Origin: Cyanobium sp. M55B138
GTDB taxonomy: Bacteria; Cyanobacteriota; Cyanobacteriia; PCC-6307; Cyanobiaceae
Direction of reading: 5' to 3'
NCBI GenBank assembly: GCA_018400215.1
Contig: JAGYNF010000095.1
Coordinates: 1-6,284 of the forward strand
DNA: 6,284 nucleotides
Of this stretch, positions 1-5,996 are shown piece by piece. The notes beneath the pieces were generated by a model. It was not told the DNA's origin. It made no database searches and was given only the letters and a program-made list of their open reading frames with translations. The translations under genes were made by a program, and so were the position numbers. Each line of letters starts with the position of its first letter. Position 1 is the stretch's first letter.

Positions 1-71
1 CATGAAACGCCGTAGCCTTTTTCAGCAGGGGGCCACCGATGTCATCAGCCGCGAAGAATCACCCCATCTCC

Positions 72-91
72 GGGTAAGAAATAGGGTAAGA
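72..91. repeat. Direct repeat GGGTAAGA, 12-nt period
   Basis: The 8-mer GGGTAAGA occurs at 72-79 and again at 84-91, separated by AATA. Direct repeats about one helical turn apart upstream of a response-regulator gene can be binding sites for a dimeric regulator. Nothing else here proves that role, and the copies could be chance. The distance to the regulator start at 252 is about 160 nt. Confidence 0.25.
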
Positions 92-167
92 CCCCAAATC
101 GACTCTCCAGATCCAGCTTCCACCAGGAGTTTTGACGATTGCAATAGGCCTTTATCAAGGAGAGGGC

Positions 168-184
168 ACGAGTTCAAGTCTCGT
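168..184 (+). other. tRNA T-arm-like hairpin (possible tRNA 3' remnant)
   Basis: ACGAG (168-172) pairs perfectly with CTCGT (180-184) around the 7-nt loop TTCAAGT. The segment matches the tRNA T-arm consensus GTTCRANYC. Seven bases that could be the 3' acceptor strand follow (CAAGGGA, 185-191). No matching TCCCTTG, D-arm or proper anticodon arm is visible upstream, and no CCA follows, so this is not a functional tRNA. It may be a leftover 3' end of a tRNA gene, such as integrative elements leave behind, or a coincidence. Confidence 0.25.
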
Positions 185-199
185 CAAGGGATTACGAAA

Positions 200-224
200 C
201 CGAAGCCGGCACCGGATTCTTCGG
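200..224. repeat. Small inverted repeat upstream of response regulator
   Basis: CCGAAG (200-205) pairs with CTTCGG (219-224) across a 13-nt loop. It sits 27 nt before the regulator's ATG, in the likely leader. There is no T tract, so it is not a standard terminator. Function is unknown and it may be incidental. Confidence 0.25.
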
Positions 225-251
225 CATGATGGAAGTAGCAGTACCAGCTTC

Positions 252-848
252 ATGAGCCTGCGTTGCCTGATCGTGGAAGACCAGGTGATGTTTCTGCAGC
301 TGCTCTGCACCATGCTGCAGGGGCTGCGGGGTCTGGAGGTGGTGGCCACGGCCACGAGCTGCCACGACGGCCTGCTGGCCTGCCGCCACCATCGCCCCGA
401 CATCCTGATCCTGGATCTGGCCCTGCCCGATGGCGATGGCCTGGAGGTGGCCCGGTTTCTGCGGATGCAACAGCCGCAGGCGCGAACGCTGGTGCTCTCC
501 GCCCAGGCCGCCAGCTTTGTGTGCCCGGAGGAGCTTGAGGCCATGCTGGTGGGCGTGGTGGACAAAACCTCCACCTACGAAACGCTCCAGGGCGTGATCG
601 AGTCGGCCCTGCTTCCGCAGGAGCCCGATGGGCCATCCCGCCGCGCTGGGATGCAGGGCCTGACGCCCCGCCAGCGGGAGATCTTCCACCTGATCGGCCG
701 CGGGCTCTCCAACAAAGCCATCGCCGCCGGCATCGGGCTGTCACTGGCCACGGTGGAGACCCACCGCAAGGCGATCGCCCGCCGGCTGGGCTGCAGCGGC
801 GCCGAACTGGTGCGGCGGGCGGCGCTGCATCTGGCCCCGATGCCGTGA
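252..848 (+). CDS. NarL/LuxR-family response regulator (REC + HTH)
   Basis: This is a two-component response regulator of 198 residues, the usual size for the NarL/FixJ type. The receiver domain (about 3-120) shows the acidic pair E9/D10, the phospho-acceptor D55 in LILDLALPDGDG, S83 in the TLVLSAQ strand and the conserved K105 in VVDKTST. A short linker leads to a GerE/LuxR-type helix-turn-helix (about 135-193): LTPRQREIFHLIGRGLSNKAIA, then the recognition helix around LATVETHRKAIARRL. It should bind DNA in the cytoplasm when Asp55 is phosphorylated. ATG252 was chosen because the receiver fold begins three residues later. The frame is open further upstream, to a TTG at 132, but that stretch is T-arm-like and not domain-like. 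No strong Shine-Dalgarno is seen. The gene overlaps the following kinase start by 4 nt (GTGA), implying translational coupling and a cognate pair. The regulated genes cannot be read from sequence. Confidence 0.93.
   Translation: MSLRCLIVEDQVMFLQLLCTMLQGLRGLEVVATATSCHDGLLACRHHRPDILILDLALPDGDGLEVARFLRMQQPQARTLVLSAQAASFVCPEELEAMLVGVVDKTSTYETLQGVIESALLPQEPDGPSRRAGMQGLTPRQREIFHLIGRGLSNKAIAAGIGLSLATVETHRKAIARRLGCSGAELVRRAALHLAPMP
771..778. repeat. HIP1 octamer GCGATCGC
   Basis: This is one perfect copy of the highly iterated palindrome that is over-represented in many cyanobacterial genomes. It lies inside the helix-turn-helix coding part of the response regulator. A single copy in GC-rich DNA is weak evidence but agrees with a cyanobacterial source. 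Confidence 0.4.
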
Positions 849-2902
849 AGCCCCCCTCCCTGCCCGGCAATCGCCTGCGCGACCGCATCATCTGGGCCAC
901 CAGCCTGCAACTGCTGCTGGTGAGCAGCGCGGTGGGCGGCATGGCCTACTTCAGCGGCCAGCGCAGCGGCCTCAGCTTCACCGATGCCCTGCGCCAGCAG
1001 GATGCCATCACCGACCTCTCCGAGCAGCTCTCGGGCCGGTTGCAGGCCCCGCAACTGATCAACAACCTCAACGTGCTCGCCATCCGGCAGGGCCAGCTCT
1101 CGCTGACGGATTTCGATGCCATGGGGCAGCGGTTCTGGAGCCAGATGCAGTTGTTCCCGGTGGGCTACATCAACTTCGGCAACCCAGCCGGTGAATTCAT
1201 CGGGGTGGAGCGGCTCGAGAGCGGCGCCTTCGTGCTCAACGAAGACGCCATCGCCAGCCCCCTCGGCAAGGGAACCCTGGGCGTCTATGCCCTGGGGGCG
1301 AAAGGGGAGCGGGGGGCGCTGCTGGAGACCGTGCCCGGCATGACCACCAGCCATGAGGAGGCCTGGTACGTGGAAACGGTGAAGGCAGCCAAAGCCACCT
1401 GGAGCTCGATCTACCAATGGGAAGACAAACCCGCGGTGCTGGCGATCTCCTACAACCAGCCCCTGTATGGCCCCAAGGGCCAGCTGCTGGGCGTGATCGG
1501 CGTCGACTTCGTGCTCAGCCAGCTCAACACCTGGCTGGCGGAGGTGTGGAAAGACACCCGCGGCTTTGCCCTGATTGTGGAGCCCGACGGCATGGTGGTG
1601 GCCAGCTCCCGGCGCGGCTTCACCAGCACCGGCAGCGGAGACGCCACCCGCCGGGTGCGCATCGACCAACTCCGCGATCCGCTGGTGCAGGCCGCCAGCC
1701 GCAGCCTGTTCCGCCAGGACGGCAACGGCTCCCTCCAACCCCGAACCGACCAGACCGGTCCCCACGCCACCGATCAGGACGGGCATACGTTCTGGCTCGA
1801 TCTCCATCCCTGGGGACAGCGGGAGGGGCTCAACTGGCTGCTGATCACCGCCAACCAGTCCGACCAGGCGGTTCAGGCCAGCCAGCGCTTCGCCCTGATT
1901 GCCCTGCTGCTCTCCCTGGCCGCCGTGGCCGCTGCGGTGGTCGTGACCATCCGGGTGGGCAATTGGCTGCTGGGTCCGCTCGAGGTGTTGCGACGGCGTT
2001 GTGGCGAGGCCGCTACGCAGGTGACGCCCGCAACCGCCGACCTGGTCTTCGACCCCGGGATGCCGGCCGGCACGGCCGTTGAAATCGAGGCGGTGTCCCA
2101 GGCGTTCGGTGCCCTGGTGGAGCGACTCACCCAGGCCAGGCGGCAACTGGCGGAGGCCATGGAGCGGGAACGCCTCAAGGACGCCCAGACCGTGCTGGTG
2201 CTGGAAGACAAGCTCAAAAGCAGCCTGCGGGCCGCCGCCGTCGCCCACGAGATCAACCTGCCCCTCAGCACCCTGCTGCTCAACAGCAAACTGCTGCTGG
2301 AGCAGGGCGACACGCCTCTGGCCCAACCCCTGCGGGAGCCGCTGCGCGCCATCGCCGATCAGGCCGATGCGGTGGTGACGACGATCGAGAAGATGCGCAG
2401 CCTGCTGCGCAACGTGCAGACCCATCACCAGGTGCTCAACCTGGCCCATGTGACCCGCAATGCCCTGCTCTACGTCGCACCCAGCCTCAAGGCCGCCGGC
2501 GTCACCGTGCAGCGCCAGGGACTGGATCAGCACTGGGCAGTGATGGGCGATGCGGCCCAGATCCAGATCGCCGTGGTCAACCTGCTGCGCAACGCCCTGG
2601 AAGCCCTGGAGAGCGTGGGGGGCGGCGTGACTGGCGCCCCCGCCACGGTGCGGGTGAGCCTGGAGCGCGCGGTCGGCAGCATGGTTCTGACCGTGGCGGA
2701 CAACGGCCCAGGCTTCCCGTCGGCGAACACCGCCCTGCAGCCCCTGGCCACCAGCAAACCCACCGGCAGCGGCCTGGGATTGTTCGTGGTGCAAACCACG
2801 ATGGAGAACCACCATGGCCAGGTGGTGGTGGGGCGCTCGCCCCTGGGGGGCGCCGCCGTGCAGCTGATCTTTCCAGTCGCAGAACTACCCGGTAACGGGT
2901 AA
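845..2902 (+). CDS. Membrane sensor histidine kinase with dCache/PDC sensor
   Basis: This protein of 685 residues is the likely partner of the preceding response regulator. Visible order: N-terminal membrane helix (about 15-37); a large extracytoplasmic region (about 38-345) with double-Cache/PDC hallmarks (AWYVETVKAAKATWSSIYQW, then LAISYNQPLYGPKGQLLGVIGVDF at about 199-222); a second membrane helix (about 346-369); a HAMP-like linker (about 370-432); and a coiled coil (about 425-460). The H-box is AAVAHEINLPLS with the phospho-acceptor His468. The ATPase domain has the N-box NLLRNALEAL (Asn583), the G1 box DNGPGF (619-624) and the G2 box GSGLGLFVV. The HEINxPLS H-box plus TSKPTGSGLGL resembles the DctB/FixL-like group. 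All catalytic residues are present. dCache domains commonly bind small organic ligands such as amino or carboxylic acids; the ligand here is unknown. The GTG start overlaps the upstream stop. A short inverted repeat (ACCCG 2887-2891, CGGGT 2896-2900) covers the 3' end but has no T run. Confidence 0.93.
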   Translation: MKPPSLPGNRLRDRIIWATSLQLLLVSSAVGGMAYFSGQRSGLSFTDALRQQDAITDLSEQLSGRLQAPQLINNLNVLAIRQGQLSLTDFDAMGQRFWSQMQLFPVGYINFGNPAGEFIGVERLESGAFVLNEDAIASPLGKGTLGVYALGAKGERGALLETVPGMTTSHEEAWYVETVKAAKATWSSIYQWEDKPAVLAISYNQPLYGPKGQLLGVIGVDFVLSQLNTWLAEVWKDTRGFALIVEPDGMVVASSRRGFTSTGSGDATRRVRIDQLRDPLVQAASRSLFRQDGNGSLQPRTDQTGPHATDQDGHTFWLDLHPWGQREGLNWLLITANQSDQAVQASQRFALIALLLSLAAVAAAVVVTIRVGNWLLGPLEVLRRRCGEAATQVTPATADLVFDPGMPAGTAVEIEAVSQAFGALVERLTQARRQLAEAMERERLKDAQTVLVLEDKLKSSLRAAAVAHEINLPLSTLLLNSKLLLEQGDTPLAQPLREPLRAIADQADAVVTTIEKMRSLLRNVQTHHQVLNLAHVTRNALLYVAPSLKAAGVTVQRQGLDQHWAVMGDAAQIQIAVVNLLRNALEALESVGGGVTGAPATVRVSLERAVGSMVLTVADNGPGFPSANTALQPLATSKPTGSGLGLFVVQTTMENHHGQVVVGRSPLGGAAVQLIFPVAELPGNG

Positions 2903-2916
2903 CCCGCAGGCCCTTG

Positions 2917-2966
2917 CGTCCCACCAATTCATAGGGTCACAAAACCCTTGACGCCAGGGTGGGACG
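2917..2966. promoter_or_regulatory. Nested dyad just upstream of LysR-like gene
   Basis: CGTCCCACC (2917-2925) is perfectly complementary to GGTGGGACG (2958-2966). Inside it AGGGT (2933-2937) pairs with ACCCT (2944-2948). The outer right arm ends 2 nt before the ATG at 2969 and covers the place where a Shine-Dalgarno would lie. It could be a DNA operator, for example autoregulation by the LysR-like protein, or an mRNA structure hiding the translation start. It lacks the T tract of an intrinsic terminator for the kinase gene. The pairing is seen directly; the function is inferred. Confidence 0.45.
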
Positions 2967-2968
2967 GT

Positions 2969-3709
2969 ATGCGCGACATCCTGATCGACGGCGTCCCGAT
3001 CCTGGATCTGCTGGAGATCACGGGCAGCACCGGCCGGGTGGCCGCCCTCAGCAATTGCGACCAAAGCTCCGTCTCGCGCCTTTACCGCCACACCAGCGAC
3101 CAGTTAGGGCTGGACTTCCGCAAAACCCAGGGTCGCTACCGAGCCCACGCCAACCAGGCCGTCCTGCGATCCCTGCGCCACACCGCCCAGCTGCTGCGCC
3201 TGGCCCAGGGCAGCAGCCAGCTGCAATGGCTGGGGCATCCCTGCAGCCCCCTGACGCAACAGGGGTTGGAAGACGAACGCAGCCTGGAGCTGCTGCGCGA
3301 GCGGGTGCTGGATCTGGCCGTCCTCGCCGACCCGGACGGATTGGCCCCCACCTGGACCGACCACACCCAACCCTTCCCCTTCGGCGACTGGGTGGTGGTG
3401 GGGCTGACCCGCGCAACGCAACCCCCTCGGCCCGCAGCCGTTGTGCTGCGCCACGACAACCTGGAGCAGCCGGCGGTGCAGGAGCTGATCAGCCTCCTCC
3501 GCACGGATGTTTTGCACACCGATGTTTTGCGCAAGGTTCATCGGCCATTTGCCAGGGTGGGCGCCGTTGATATCTGCCATGACCTCCCCCCCGCTCCTGG
3601 CCACCCCGATCGCGGCGATGCGGGCACCGGTCAGCGCAGGCCTCAGCCGCGGCCTGGCCTGGCGCCTGGAGCAGCTCGATCGCCTGGCGGCACTGCTCAG
3701 CCAGCATGA
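2969..3709 (+). CDS. LysR-like helix-turn-helix regulator, short and overlapping
   Basis: The protein as read has 246 residues and is a divergent LysR-type regulator. The N-terminal part (about 11-75) follows the LysR helix-turn-helix pattern: LDLLEITGSTGRVAALSNCDQ, then SSVSRLYRHTSDQLGLDFRK as recognition helix and wing, then a long linker helix QAVLRSLRHTAQLLRLAQ. The remainder (about 80-190) keeps fragments of the effector domain, such as ERVLDLAVLADPDG and PFPFGDWVVVG. It is shorter than the usual ~300 residues, so part of the ligand domain seems reduced. ATG2969 is preferred to a TTG at 2948 because the domain starts immediately after it. The last ~40 residues (from about 205, rich in P, G, R and A) overlap the aldehyde dehydrogenase by 131 nt and look like out-of-frame reading. 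In another frame a TGA lies at 3568-3570, so a frameshift near 3500-3565 would end the gene just before the dehydrogenase. The true C-terminus is therefore uncertain. Confidence 0.7.
   Translation: MRDILIDGVPILDLLEITGSTGRVAALSNCDQSSVSRLYRHTSDQLGLDFRKTQGRYRAHANQAVLRSLRHTAQLLRLAQGSSQLQWLGHPCSPLTQQGLEDERSLELLRERVLDLAVLADPDGLAPTWTDHTQPFPFGDWVVVGLTRATQPPRPAAVVLRHDNLEQPAVQELISLLRTDVLHTDVLRKVHRPFARVGAVDICHDLPPAPGHPDRGDAGTGQRRPQPRPGLAPGAARSPGGTAQPA
3503..3532 (+). repeat. 15-nt tandem duplication inside regulator gene
   Basis: Two adjacent 15-nt units (3503-3517 and 3518-3532) match at 13 of 15 positions and share GATGTTTTGC. In the regulator's frame they encode TDVLH then TDVLR, so the frame is kept. 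The unit is T-rich against its GC-rich surroundings. It lies at the point where the regulator's fold should be ending and 47 nt before the dehydrogenase ATG. It may be a replication-slippage product or a pair of short sites. Confidence 0.6.
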
Positions 3710-4967
3710 AGCGGAGGTGCTCGAGGCTCTGGCCGCCGACCTGGGCAAACCGGCTCTGGAAGCCAGCTTTGAACTGGTGGCCATTCGCCAGGAGCTGCGC
3801 CTCACCCGCCGGCGCCTGCGGCGCTGGATGGCGCCGCGGCACCTTTCCCTGGAGCTCTCCCTGCGGCCAGGCCAGGCCTTTCAGCAGGCCGAGCCCCTGG
3901 GCTGTGTGCTGATCATCGGCCCCTGGAACTACCCCTTCCAGCTCTGCCTGCATCCCCTGGTGAGCGCCCTGGCCGCCGGCAACAGCGTGGTGCTCAAACC
4001 CTCTGAGCACGCCCCCCGCACCGCGGCCCTGATTGCCGAGGCCGTGGCGGCCTATTTCCCCACGGAGGTGGTGCAGGTGGTGTGCGGCGATGGCGCCGTG
4101 GCGGCCCAGCTGCTGGAGGAGCAGTTCGACCACATCTTCTTTACCGGAGGAGGCCGGGTGGGACGGCTGGTGATGGCGGCGGCGGCTCGCCATCTCACCC
4201 CCGTCACCCTGGAGCTCGGTGGCAAGAGCCCGGCGATCGTGCTGGCCGATGCCGACCTGGCCGTCTCCGCCCGGCGCCTGGCCTGGGGGCGCAGTCTCAA
4301 CGCCGGTCAAACCTGCATCGCCCCCGACCACGTGCTGGTGGAGCCGGCGGCGGCCGAGGCCCTGGTGCAGACCATGGCCCGCGACCTGGAGCGCTTCTAC
4401 GGCAGCGATCCGCTCCAGAGTCCCGACCTCGGCGCCATCGTGAACCAAGCCCAGTACGACCGGCTGAGCGGCCTGTTGGCCGGCGCCCAGGCCCGCGGCC
4501 AGGTGCTGCACGGCGGCCGCTGCGATCCCGAACGCCGCCGCATCGAACCCACCCTGGTGGCGGTGAGCAGCGGCGAAGATCCGCTGATGCAGGAGGAGTT
4601 GTTCGGCCCACTGCTGCCGATCCAGCAGGTGGAGAGTCTCGATCGGGCCCTCGAGGAGATCCGCAGCCGGCCCAAACCCCTGGCGCTCTACCTGTTCAGC
4701 CACGACCGCCGCGCCCAGCAACGGGTGCTGAATGAAACCAGTTCCGGCGGAGTGTGCTTCAACGACGTGGTGATGCAGGCAGGGTCGAGCCAGCTCCCCT
4801 TCGGTGGGGTGGGCGAGAGCGGCATGGGCAGCTACCACGGCGAAGCCGGATTCCTCACCTTTTCGCACCTGCGCAGCGTGCTGCGGCGGCCGTTCTGGCT
4901 CGATATCCCCCTGCGCTACCCGCCCTACGCCGGCAAACTGGCCCTGGTGCAACGGCTGCTGGGCTGA
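3579..4967 (+). CDS. NAD(P)-dependent aldehyde dehydrogenase, class 3 type
   Basis: This enzyme of 462 residues oxidises aldehydes to carboxylic acids. Its length and motifs fit the class 3/fatty-aldehyde group. Seen: IIGPWNYPFQL with the catalytic-site Asn117; the cofactor-binding LKPSE (Lys140); FFTGGGRVG (about 187-195); the general base Glu212 in TLELGGKSP; the nucleophile Cys246 in NAGQTCIAP; EELFGP (about 339-344); and the C-terminal LPFGGVGESGMGSYHG. All catalytic residues are intact. It resembles the cyanobacterial enzyme typified by Synechocystis Slr0091, reported to act on apocarotenals and alkanals. The substrate here is inferred from family only. No signal peptide is seen and no obvious C-terminal membrane anchor. 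ATG3579 gives a normal N-terminus; the frame is open upstream to 3507, and ATG3618 is an alternative. No clear Shine-Dalgarno is seen. The start lies inside the 3' end of the upstream regulator frame, suggesting co-transcription. Confidence 0.92.
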   Translation: MTSPPLLATPIAAMRAPVSAGLSRGLAWRLEQLDRLAALLSQHEAEVLEALAADLGKPALEASFELVAIRQELRLTRRRLRRWMAPRHLSLELSLRPGQAFQQAEPLGCVLIIGPWNYPFQLCLHPLVSALAAGNSVVLKPSEHAPRTAALIAEAVAAYFPTEVVQVVCGDGAVAAQLLEEQFDHIFFTGGGRVGRLVMAAAARHLTPVTLELGGKSPAIVLADADLAVSARRLAWGRSLNAGQTCIAPDHVLVEPAAAEALVQTMARDLERFYGSDPLQSPDLGAIVNQAQYDRLSGLLAGAQARGQVLHGGRCDPERRRIEPTLVAVSSGEDPLMQEELFGPLLPIQQVESLDRALEEIRSRPKPLALYLFSHDRRAQQRVLNETSSGGVCFNDVVMQAGSSQLPFGGVGESGMGSYHGEAGFLTFSHLRSVLRRPFWLDIPLRYPPYAGKLALVQRLLG

Positions 4968-4978
4968 ACCCACCCTGG

Positions 4979-5005
4979 GGCGGAGATCAGCAGCGGTGAT
5001 CCGCC
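4979..5005. terminator. Stem-loop after aldehyde dehydrogenase
   Basis: GGCGG (4979-4983) pairs with CCGCC (5001-5005), and ATCA (4986-4989) pairs with TGAT (4997-5000). There is a 2-nt bulge (AG) on the left and a 7-nt loop. The hairpin begins 12 nt after the dehydrogenase stop and lies before the LysM gene. There is no T tract, so it is a terminator-like or transcript-stabilising hairpin rather than a classical intrinsic terminator. Confidence 0.4.
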
Positions 5006-5063
5006 AGCCACTGGAAGCGCCGCGGTGAGCCCCTTAAGGTTCGGCCAGCGATCCGTGGAGCCC

Positions 5064-5996
5064 ATGCGCCGCACCCTTGCCGCCCTGGTCCTGGCTCTGG
5101 CCACGCCGGTGCCTGTGCTGCTGCCCCCTGCCGCCATGGCCCAACAGGTGGTGGTGGTGCGACCAGGCGAAACCCTCTCCGAAATCGCCGATCGCCATGG
5201 GGTGAGCCTCACCCGGCTGATGCAGGCCAACGGCATCAACAATGCCGACCTGGTGGTGGTGGGCCAGCGCCTCACCATTCCCGGCAGCGCCGCCGCCAGC
5301 CGACCCACCGGCGCAGCCACGGTCACGGTGCAAGCGGGTGACACCCTCTCGGACATTGCCGCCCGCGAGGGCGTGGGCCTCAGCCAACTGATGCAGGCCA
5401 ACGGCATCAGCAACGCCGACCTGGTGGTGGTGGGCCAGCGCCTCAGCATCCCCGGCCGGCGCGCCGCCGCCCCTGCAGCCGCCGCCCGCCCGAATCAACC
5501 GACGGCGACCTACACCGTGAAGAGTGGCGAGATCCTCTCGGAAATCGCCGCCCGCTTCAACACCAGCACCGAGCGGCTGATCCAGCTCAACGCCATCCGC
5601 GACCCCAACCTGGTGATCAGCGGCACCCGCCTGCAGGTGCCGGTGCCGCCGCGCCCCCCTGCACCAAAGCCCCCGGCGGTGAACCGCAATGCCCAGGAGC
5701 ATGTGGTGCGGCCGGGCGAGAGCCTCTCGGTGCTCGCGGAGCGCTACGGCACCAGCGTGAGCCGCTTGGTGGCCCTCAACCAGCTGGAGGACCCTGAGCG
5801 GCTGCTGGTGGGCACCCGCCTGAAGCTGCGGGGCACACCCCCAGCCCCCCGGGCCGCCCAACCAGCCCCCAAGGCCACACCGAAGCCAACCCCCACGAAG
5901 CCAGCCCCCACCGCAGCTCCCGCCCCCCAGCCAGCGGCCACCACCACCGCAGCCGCAGCTCCCACGCCAACCCCCACAGCGCTTATCTTTTCATAG
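5064..5996 (+). CDS. Secreted four-LysM protein, 3' end lost at junction
   Basis: As read, this is a 310-residue exported protein. Residues 1-26 form a signal peptide (MRR, hydrophobic core, cleavage after AMA). Four LysM modules follow at about 29-73, 86-130, 149-193 and 212-256, each with the pattern PGETLSEIA...LMQAN...VGQRLTIP. LysM domains bind N-acetylglucosamine polymers such as peptidoglycan, so a cell-wall-associated periplasmic role is likely. A Pro/Ala/Thr-rich tail starts at about 257. ATG5064 was chosen over an upstream GTG (5025) because it begins the signal peptide; GGAG at 5057-5060 is a close Shine-Dalgarno. The last codons (LIFS, then TAG) come from AT-rich DNA of different character, so the natural C-terminus, perhaps with an enzymatic domain, is missing. 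LysM modules 1 and 2 are near-identical in DNA. The family is confident; the end is not real. Confidence 0.85.
   Translation: MRRTLAALVLALATPVPVLLPPAAMAQQVVVVRPGETLSEIADRHGVSLTRLMQANGINNADLVVVGQRLTIPGSAAASRPTGAATVTVQAGDTLSDIAAREGVGLSQLMQANGISNADLVVVGQRLSIPGRRAAAPAAAARPNQPTATYTVKSGEILSEIAARFNTSTERLIQLNAIRDPNLVISGTRLQVPVPPRPPAPKPPAVNRNAQEHVVRPGESLSVLAERYGTSVSRLVALNQLEDPERLLVGTRLKLRGTPPAPRAAQPAPKATPKPTPTKPAPTAAPAPQPAATTTAAAAPTPTPTALIFS
5217..5456 (+). repeat. Near-identical repeats in LysM modules 1 and 2
   Basis: Positions 5217-5285 and 5388-5456 (69 bp each, offset 171 bp or 57 codons) differ at only 4 sites by my alignment. They encode LMQANGINNADLVVVGQRL and the matching stretch of module 2. 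LysM 3 and 4 are much more diverged. This points to recent duplication or gene conversion of one module, and it is also a place where short-read assembly can collapse or expand. Confidence 0.85.
5978..5984. other. Compositional junction (probable chimeric join)
   Basis: GC-rich coding DNA with a Pro/Ala-rich reading stops within a few bases of 5981, and AT-rich DNA continues to the end of the window. The break lies inside the LysM reading frame on the plus strand (Ala306 is the last GC-rich codon) and inside the thioredoxin-like frame on the minus strand (Ile38 is the last family-like residue). Both genes lose their C-terminal ends at the same point. No insertion-sequence end, target duplication or attachment-site signature is visible. 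The 6-bp palindrome AGCGCT (5978-5983) sits on the join. A false assembly or ligation join explains this better than natural transfer. Confidence 0.8.

Larger units (their letters stand above)
1..251. other. Left-end region without a supported gene
   Basis: No convincing gene is seen here. The region is less GC-rich than what follows. A plus-strand frame is open from 2 to 229, but its C-terminal part reads through a tRNA T-arm-like sequence and shows no family signature. On the minus strand one frame is open for 30 codons (151 down to 62), meets a TGA at 59-61, then stays open for 19 codons to the window edge. Its composition is protein-like (for example SYPISYPEMG and FFAADDIGG), but there is no start codon after the stop and I do not recognise it. 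It may be a decayed gene fragment. A TTGACG at 132-137 resembles a -35 box, but no good -10 lies at the usual distance. TTGACGA (132-138) and TCGTCAA (181-187) form a 7-bp inverted repeat. Confidence 0.5.

Noticed and set aside
132..191. A complete tRNA gene
   Set aside because: Only the T-arm is recognisable. No 7-bp acceptor stem, D-arm or 5-bp/7-nt anticodon arm can be folded.
132..251. A 40-residue N-terminal extension of the response regulator from TTG132
   Set aside because: The extension reads through the T-arm-like sequence and shows no conserved character. The receiver domain begins right after ATG252.
575..2815. A 746-codon open frame on the minus strand opposite the kinase
   Set aside because: It is rich in H, Q, G and A, lacks domain motifs, and mirrors a kinase with every catalytic motif present. 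Long antisense frames are expected in GC-rich codon-biased DNA.
3507..3578. A longer dehydrogenase starting at 3507
   Set aside because: The extra residues come from the 15-nt tandem repeat and the regulator gene, and ATG3579 already gives a normal-length enzyme.
3489..4973. A 494-codon open frame on the minus strand opposite the aldehyde dehydrogenase
   Set aside because: It is an antisense shadow of an intact dehydrogenase, with no recognisable motif and H/Q/G/A-rich composition.
5150..5860. CRISPR-like or other spaced repeat array
   Set aside because: The repetition is in-frame protein-domain repetition (LysM) of different spacing and divergence, not short identical repeats with unique spacers.
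5034..5861. A minus-strand open frame opposite the LysM gene
   Set aside because: Its internal repetition is only the mirror of the LysM repeats, and it has no domain of its own.
5744..5983. A fusion of the thioredoxin-like start to a glycine/alanine/valine-rich C-terminal domain on the minus strand
   Set aside because: The low-complexity part is the antisense of the LysM protein's Pro/Ala-rich tail, reached only because the frame stays open across the junction.
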